Shown here piece by piece: positions 4,813 to 9,049 of a DNA stretch of 9,049 nt. This DNA is from RGIG3135 sp964477115. Its GTDB lineage: Bacteria > Actinomycetota > Coriobacteriia > Coriobacteriales > Eggerthellaceae. Location of the stretch: contig CAYZCY010000047.1 in NCBI GenBank assembly GCA_964477115.1, forward strand, positions 1 through 9,049, given 5' to 3'. The notes beneath the pieces were generated by a model. It was not told where the DNA came from. It made no database searches and saw only the letters and a program-made list of their open reading frames with translations. The position numbers and the translations under genes are program-made. The number at the start of each line of letters is the position of its first letter. Position 1 is the stretch's first letter.

Positions 4813-5957
4813 TGGCTCTGTTCGATTGCGCCCTCGATGCGCAAAGCGGCAACGCCCGTGCGCTCACCTTCGAAACCGCTCATGGCAGCTTTCAGACCCC
4901 GATGTTCATGCCGGTTGGCACTCACGCCACCGTGAAGGGCATCATGCCCGATCAACTGCATGACTTGAACTCGCAGGTAGTCCTTGCGAACACCTACCAC
5001 CTGTCCATGCGCCCGGGCGCCGACCTGCTCGCTGAAGCTGGCGGCGTGCATAAGTTCATGAACTATGACGGCCCCATGCTCACTGACTCGGGCGGATTCC
5101 AGATATTTTCGCTGGCTGACACGGTGAAGCTTGACGATGATGGCGTGAACTTCCGATCCATCTACGACGGCGCGAAGATTCGCTGGACTCCGGAAGACAA
5201 CATGGACATCCAGCAGAAGATTGGCGCCGACATCGTCATGCAGCTCGACCAGTGCCCGCCATATCCCGCGACGCGCGAGTTCGTTGAGCGTGCGGTTGAC
5301 CTGTCGAGCGCATGGGCGAAGCGCTGCCTAGCTGCACACACGCGTGAGGATCAGACGCTGTTCGGCATCGTTCAGGGCGGCATGCACCTCGATCTTCGCC
5401 TTGAGTCCATCCGCCGCCTGCTTGAAATCGAGCAGGAAAGCCTGGCTGCGGGCCACAAGCGCTTTGGCGGCTTCGGTATCGGCGGCTATTCGGTTGGCGA
5501 AGATCACGAAACCATGTTCGAAACACTTGGTGACGTGGCCCGCGCGTGCCCCGAGGACAGACCGCGCTATCTCATGGGCGTGGGTAACCCCACGACGCTC
5601 GTCCGCGCCGTGCGCGAAGGCGTCGATATGTTTGACTGCGTGCTTCCCACGCGTACGGCTCGCATGGGTACGGCGTTTTCGAGCACGGGTCGCATGAACA
5701 TGCGCAACGCAAAGTACGTGCATGACTTCGGTCCGCTTGATGACAAGTGCAGCTGTCCTACCTGCCAGCAGTTTAGCCGATCCTATATCCGTCATCTCGT
5801 CAAGCAGGACGAGATGCTCGGCGGCATTCTGCTGTCCATCCACAACCTCCACTTCCTCATCGATCTCATGCGCCGTGCGCGCGAGGCCGTTCTCGCAGAT
5901 GCTTACGAGGAGTTTTATGCAGAATGGATGAGCGGCCCGGGCGCCAAGGATTACTAG
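4812..5957 (+). CDS. tgt: tRNA-guanine(34) transglycosylase (queuine/preQ1 transglycosylase)
   Basis: Bacterial Tgt swaps guanine-34 in tRNAs for Asp, Asn, His and Tyr for preQ1, the first tRNA-level step of queuosine synthesis. At 381 residues it is the normal length. TDSGGFQIFSL (91-101) holds D92, the general acid/base. GFGIGGYSVGED (220-231) shapes the base pocket. FDCVLPTRTARMG (274-286) carries the nucleophile D275. The zinc site is C313-x-C315-x2-C318 with H344 in SIHNLHF; the 26-residue C-to-H spacing matches the E. coli enzyme. The ATG at 4812 overlaps the HAD stop by one base, with purine-rich GGAGAAGAGG (4792-4801) upstream. secDF follows after 80 bases, as in the common tgt-yajC-secD-secF order but without yajC. 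A weak AGGCT/AGCCT hairpin (5956-5969) follows the stop but lacks a T-tract, so read-through into secDF is possible. Confidence 0.98.
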   Translation: MALFDCALDAQSGNARALTFETAHGSFQTPMFMPVGTHATVKGIMPDQLHDLNSQVVLANTYHLSMRPGADLLAEAGGVHKFMNYDGPMLTDSGGFQIFSLADTVKLDDDGVNFRSIYDGAKIRWTPEDNMDIQQKIGADIVMQLDQCPPYPATREFVERAVDLSSAWAKRCLAAHTREDQTLFGIVQGGMHLDLRLESIRRLLEIEQESLAAGHKRFGGFGIGGYSVGEDHETMFETLGDVARACPEDRPRYLMGVGNPTTLVRAVREGVDMFDCVLPTRTARMGTAFSSTGRMNMRNAKYVHDFGPLDDKCSCPTCQQFSRSYIRHLVKQDEMLGGILLSIHNLHFLIDLMRRAREAVLADAYEEFYAEWMSGPGAKDY

Positions 5958-5967
5958 GCTACCAAGC

Positions 5968-5996
5968 CTGTCGTCAGGACGTACTTGTGGCAAAAT
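5968..5996 (+). promoter_or_regulatory. Possible promoter upstream of secDF
   Basis: TGG-CAAAAT (5988-5996) resembles an extended -10 (TG plus four of six -10 matches). The best -35 at a 17-base spacer is CTGTCG (5968-5973), three of six. This is weak evidence. The 80-base gap after tgt and the marked change in codon use at secDF make an extra promoter reasonable. Confidence 0.3.
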
Positions 5997-6037
5997 AGAA
6001 GAGTTTTACTAACCGCATCATAAGGAGTTTTTTGCTC

Positions 6038-8698
6038 ATGGCTTTGGAGCGAAACGCAAAGAAGAAACCCGCACGCACCACTGACCAGAAAAACGTCTGG
6101 CTGCTCGTGCTCACCACCCTTCTCGTCGCGGTCTCGGTCGCGCTGTTCACGCCGCCGAGCGAGAAGATCAACCAGGGTCTCGACATCCAGGGCGGCCTGT
6201 CGGTCGTCCTCACCGCGGAAAGCGCCGACGGCGAACCTGTCACCGCCGAGGACATGGAGAAGAGCCAGGCTATCATCGAGAGCCGCGTGAACGCGCTCGG
6301 CGCCTCCGAGGCCACCGTCCAGGTCCAGGGCGCCGACCAGATCCTCGTGCAGATCCCGGGCCTGTCCGACACCGAGGAGGCCCTCGAGACCATCGGGCGC
6401 ACCGGTTCGCTTACCTTCGCGCGCCTCGACTCCTTCACCGACGAGACGGTGAAGAGCCAGATCGAGTACGGCTACTACGCGAGCCAGCAGACCGTCACCG
6501 ACGACTTCGGCAACTCCTTCCCCACGGGCACTGTCGAGTACATGGAGGTCGAGCCCGGCACCTACACGCCGCTCATCACCGGCGACCAGATCGTAAACGT
6601 CACCGTCGGCCAGGCCTCCGACCTGTCCACCGACTACGCCGTCAACATCTCGCTTAACTCCGAGGGCGCAGCGGCCTTTGCCGAGGCGACCGCCGAGCTT
6701 GCACCCACCAACGGCCAGATCGTCATCATCCTCGACGGCGAGGTCCAGTCCGCTCCCGCCGTCCAGTCCGAGATCACGGGCGGCCAGGTCTCCATCACGG
6801 GCAACTACACGCTCGAGGAGGCCAAGGCCCTGCAGACCGTGCTCGAGAGCGGATCCTTGCCGGTGAACTTCGAGTACGCTCAGAGCCAGGTCGTCGGTCC
6901 CACCTTGGGCCAGGACGCGCTCGCCAAGGGCGTTGTCGTGGCGCTTGTCGGCCTCGCCATCGTCATGATCTATCTCTTCGCCTTCTACAAGGGCCTGGGT
7001 CTTATCGCGGCGCTCGCCATGGCGGTCTTCGCCGTGCTCTACTTAGGCATCCTGGCCGCGCTCTCCCTCTTCGGCCTGTTCAGCCTGTCGCTTGCCGGCA
7101 TCGCGGGCATCGTGCTCACCATCGGCATGGCGGCAGACTCCTCCATCCTCACGCTCGAGCGCTTCCGCGAGGAAATCCGCATGGGCAGAAGCGTTCGCGC
7201 CGCGTCCATCTCGGGTGTCAAGCACGCCATCGTCACCTCCATCGACGCCGACTCGGTTACGCTCGTCTCGGCGCTCACCCTGTTCTTCCTGGCAAGCGCC
7301 TCCGTCAAGGGCTTCGGCCTGACGCTTGCCATCGGCATCTGCTGCGACATCATCATGATGCTCATCTTCAAGGCGCCGCTCATCCGCCTGCTCGCGCCCA
7401 AGGTGATTGCGAACAACCCCGGCTTCTGGGGCATCTCCGACAGCCTGGCGGCAGCCGAGTACGGCCGTGCCTTCGGTTCGGGCAAGCTGGCGCTTCCCTT
7501 GGGCAAGAAGGGCGCTGCCCCCGCAGCCACCGCTGCTGCAACCGATGAAAAGGCTGGCGAAGACGAGCGCGCCGCAGACGCAGCACCCGCAACCGCTCCG
7601 GCCATCAAGGGCCGCTTCATCAAGCGCGACATCAACTTCATGGGCCACCGTAAGGTGTTCCTCACCATTGCCGCGGTTCTCATGGTCGTCTCCTTCTCCG
7701 TCATGGGCCTGCGCGGCTTCAACTTCGGCATCGAGTTCGTAGGCGGCACCTCGGTTGAGTTCCAGGACACGGGCGAGGTCACCATCGAGCAGATGCGCGA
7801 CGCCTTCGAGGAGGCGGGCGAGCCCGACGCCGTCATCCAGACCACCTCGGCTGACGGCGCAAGCGGCTTCCTCGTGCGCACCACTACCACGAGCCCCGAA
7901 GACGCTGCTGCAAGCGCAACGCAGGTCGCAGGTGCGCTCGGCCTTTCCACGGAAAGCTTCGAGGTGACCACCATCGGCCCCGACTGGGGCGCGGGCGTCA
8001 TCAAGTCCTCCATCATCGCCTTCGTGGTGTCGCTGCTTTTGATCATCGCCTACATCGCCTTCAGGTTTGAGTACAAGATGGGCGTCATGGCCGTTGTGGC
8101 CCTGCTGCACGACATCATCCTGGTGGTGGGCATCTACGCCCTCGTGGGCCGCGAGATCACGCCGAACGCCGTGGCGGCGCTGCTCACCATCCTGGGCTAT
8201 TCGCTCTACGACAAGATCGTCGTGTTCCACCGCATCAACGACAACATGCAGGGCGAGGAGATTCGCTGCACCTTCTTCACCATGGCGAACCACTCCATCA
8301 ACCAGGTGTTCATTCGTACGCTGAACACCTCGATCACGTCGCTCATTCCGGTGCTCGCAATGCTCTTCTTCGGCGGCGAGACCCTGAAGGACTTCGCCTT
8401 CGCCATGGCATGCGGTCTTATCATCGGCTCCTACTCCTCGATCGCCGTAGCAACTCCGCTCTACTGCCTGTGGAAGGAGCGCGAGCCGCGCTACGCCAAG
8501 CTCAAGAAGAAGTACGGCGACGTGGTCGACGTGTTCGAGTTCGACCATTCCGGCACCACGGGCATCTCGTCTGTCCCGCTCGCCCGCATCGAGGCTGAGG
8601 CGCGCGCCGCCGAGAAGGCAGCCAAGGAAGCTGAGAGGGCCGCAAAGCCCGCCGAGAAGAAAGGAAGCAAGCATGGTTCGCGAGGGAAGCGCTCCTAA
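6038..8698 (+). CDS. secDF: Protein translocase subunit SecDF (SecD-SecF fusion)
   Basis: An 886-residue inner-membrane protein that uses the proton gradient to help SecYEG/SecA finish secretion. SecD half: TM1 at about 20-40, GLDIQGGLSVVL (47-58), a large extracytoplasmic domain (60-295), then TM2-6 (about 297-455) with GMAADSSILTLERFREEIR (363-381), where VDAN is usual; D367 is kept. An Ala-rich linker (about 490-525) joins the SecF half: TM7 about 538-556, GIEFVGG (564-570; GIDFxGG is usual), then TM8-12 (about 655-815) with GYSLYDKIVVFHRINDN (720-736; NDTVVVFDRIREN is usual), D725 kept, and RTLNTSIT (760-767). D367, D725 and R760 correspond to the proton-path residues of Thermus SecDF. 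The tail is Ala/Glu/Lys-rich. ATG 6038 lies 10 bases from AAGGAG (6022-6027); TTG at 6032 is an alternative. Codons end almost entirely in C or G, more than in neighbouring genes. Confidence 0.97.
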   Translation: MALERNAKKKPARTTDQKNVWLLVLTTLLVAVSVALFTPPSEKINQGLDIQGGLSVVLTAESADGEPVTAEDMEKSQAIIESRVNALGASEATVQVQGADQILVQIPGLSDTEEALETIGRTGSLTFARLDSFTDETVKSQIEYGYYASQQTVTDDFGNSFPTGTVEYMEVEPGTYTPLITGDQIVNVTVGQASDLSTDYAVNISLNSEGAAAFAEATAELAPTNGQIVIILDGEVQSAPAVQSEITGGQVSITGNYTLEEAKALQTVLESGSLPVNFEYAQSQVVGPTLGQDALAKGVVVALVGLAIVMIYLFAFYKGLGLIAALAMAVFAVLYLGILAALSLFGLFSLSLAGIAGIVLTIGMAADSSILTLERFREEIRMGRSVRAASISGVKHAIVTSIDADSVTLVSALTLFFLASASVKGFGLTLAIGICCDIIMMLIFKAPLIRLLAPKVIANNPGFWGISDSLAAAEYGRAFGSGKLALPLGKKGAAPAATAAATDEKAGEDERAADAAPATAPAIKGRFIKRDINFMGHRKVFLTIAAVLMVVSFSVMGLRGFNFGIEFVGGTSVEFQDTGEVTIEQMRDAFEEAGEPDAVIQTTSADGASGFLVRTTTTSPEDAAASATQVAGALGLSTESFEVTTIGPDWGAGVIKSSIIAFVVSLLLIIAYIAFRFEYKMGVMAVVALLHDIILVVGIYALVGREITPNAVAALLTILGYSLYDKIVVFHRINDNMQGEEIRCTFFTMANHSINQVFIRTLNTSITSLIPVLAMLFFGGETLKDFAFAMACGLIIGSYSSIAVATPLYCLWKEREPRYAKLKKKYGDVVDVFEFDHSGTTGISSVPLARIEAEARAAEKAAKEAERAAKPAEKKGSKHGSRGKRS

Positions 8699-8996
8699 TT
8701 TCTGCCCGCCCACGGAAGAGGGCATCACCATTGTCGTGACCGACGAGCGCGGCGATGAGCTCACGCTTGAGTTCCTCGGCCTCATCATCCACGAGGGCAA
8801 GGACTACGGTTTCTTCATGCCCGTCGACGAGGACAATCCGGCTCTGTCTTCTGGCGAGCTGGTTTTGCTTGAGGTTGTGGAAGAGGACGAAGAGGGTCAG
8901 CCCTCTGAGTTCGAGCTGGTCACCGACGAGGCTATCGCCAACGACGTCTACGCAGCCTTCCGCGAGGCAACCAAGGACCTCTATCTGTTCGAGTAA
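8673..8996 (+). CDS. DUF1292 family protein
   Basis: A 107-residue, very acidic, soluble protein. The pattern ITIVVTDERGDELTLEFLGLIIHEGKDYGFFMPVDEDN (18-55), then LVLLEVVEEDEEG (63-75), then a C-terminal helix AIANDVYAAFREATKDL, is that of DUF1292 (YrzB-like). These are short beta-sheet proteins of unknown role, often found beside Holliday-junction-resolvase and alanyl-tRNA synthetase genes in Firmicutes. No catalytic residues are evident. The start overlaps the last 26 bases of secDF in another frame. AAGGAAG (8661-8667), 5 bases before the ATG, supports this start and suggests coupled translation. The first 17 residues are not part of the usual domain. Confidence 0.88.
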   Translation: MVREGSAPNFCPPTEEGITIVVTDERGDELTLEFLGLIIHEGKDYGFFMPVDEDNPALSSGELVLLEVVEEDEEGQPSEFELVTDEAIANDVYAAFREATKDLYLFE

Positions 8997-9008
8997 GTTT
9001 TCGATGCG

Positions 9009-9032
9009 GTGACGCTGGGAAAAGCACGTCAC
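9009..9032. other. Small inverted repeat downstream of the DUF1292 gene
   Basis: GTGACG (9009-9014) and CGTCAC (9027-9032) form a perfect 6-bp stem with a 12-base loop, 12 bases after the stop codon. No T-tract follows, so I do not call it an intrinsic terminator. The window ends 17 bases later and nothing else is evident in this tail. Confidence 0.4.
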
Positions 9033-9049
9033 TAGTCCTCGCCGCAAAA

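Noticed and set aside
5956..5969. Intrinsic terminator after tgt
   Set aside because: The AGGCT/AGCCT stem is only 5 bp and is not followed by a T-tract.
7043..8800. A 585-codon open frame on the minus strand antisense to secDF
   Set aside because: Composition (D, E, G, H, A-rich with no domain pattern) is what GC-rich codons of SecDF give when read backwards; secDF itself has clear motifs, so this is a shadow.

Overview
This 9-kb window reads like a chromosomal housekeeping segment from a high-GC, Gram-positive-type bacterium. My best guess is the class Coriobacteriia (Eggerthellaceae-like), but that is inference. It rests on the GC-rich codon choice, a fused SecDF with unusual signature residues, QueH rather than QueG as epoxyqueuosine reductase, DUF6483-like and DUF1292 proteins side by side with these genes, and Ala/charge-rich tails. 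No transposase, phage gene, CRISPR array, tRNA or rRNA is visible.

Layout. (1) Bases 1-1407, plus strand: the C-terminal half of ruvB (Holliday-junction motor), a small DUF6483-like protein, then a cold-shock protein with a structured purine-rich leader and a strong intrinsic terminator. (2) Bases 1434-3785, minus strand: queH then queA, the last two enzymes of queuosine (Q) biosynthesis. They are separated by a 13-bp tandem-repeat array that holds a 100-N assembly gap. queA has its own promoter and a hairpin-containing leader between the array and its start codon. (3) Bases 3768-8996, plus strand: a HAD-superfamily hydrolase overlapping tgt by one base (TAATG), then a SecD-SecF fusion, then a DUF1292 protein overlapping the end of secDF by 26 bases.

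How the genes fit together. Tgt inserts the preQ1 base at G34 of GUN-anticodon tRNAs. QueA transfers the ribosyl moiety of SAM to give epoxyqueuosine, and QueH reduces that to queuosine. All three late-stage Q enzymes therefore lie within about 4.5 kb, although queA/queH and tgt point in opposite directions. The common bacterial order queA-tgt-yajC-secD-secF is partly kept (tgt next to secDF), but queA is inverted, yajC is missing and secD/secF are fused. The queH and HAD-tgt units share a very short divergent promoter region in which the two -10 elements appear to overlap.

The most interesting parts are non-coding: the VNTR-like array that supplies the queH stop codon and abuts the queA promoter, the cspA leader with three tandem Shine-Dalgarno-like heptamers and one complementary arm, the overlapping divergent -10 region, and the queA leader hairpin. 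I see no convincing previously undescribed multi-gene system. The closest lead is the HAD hydrolase translationally coupled to tgt.
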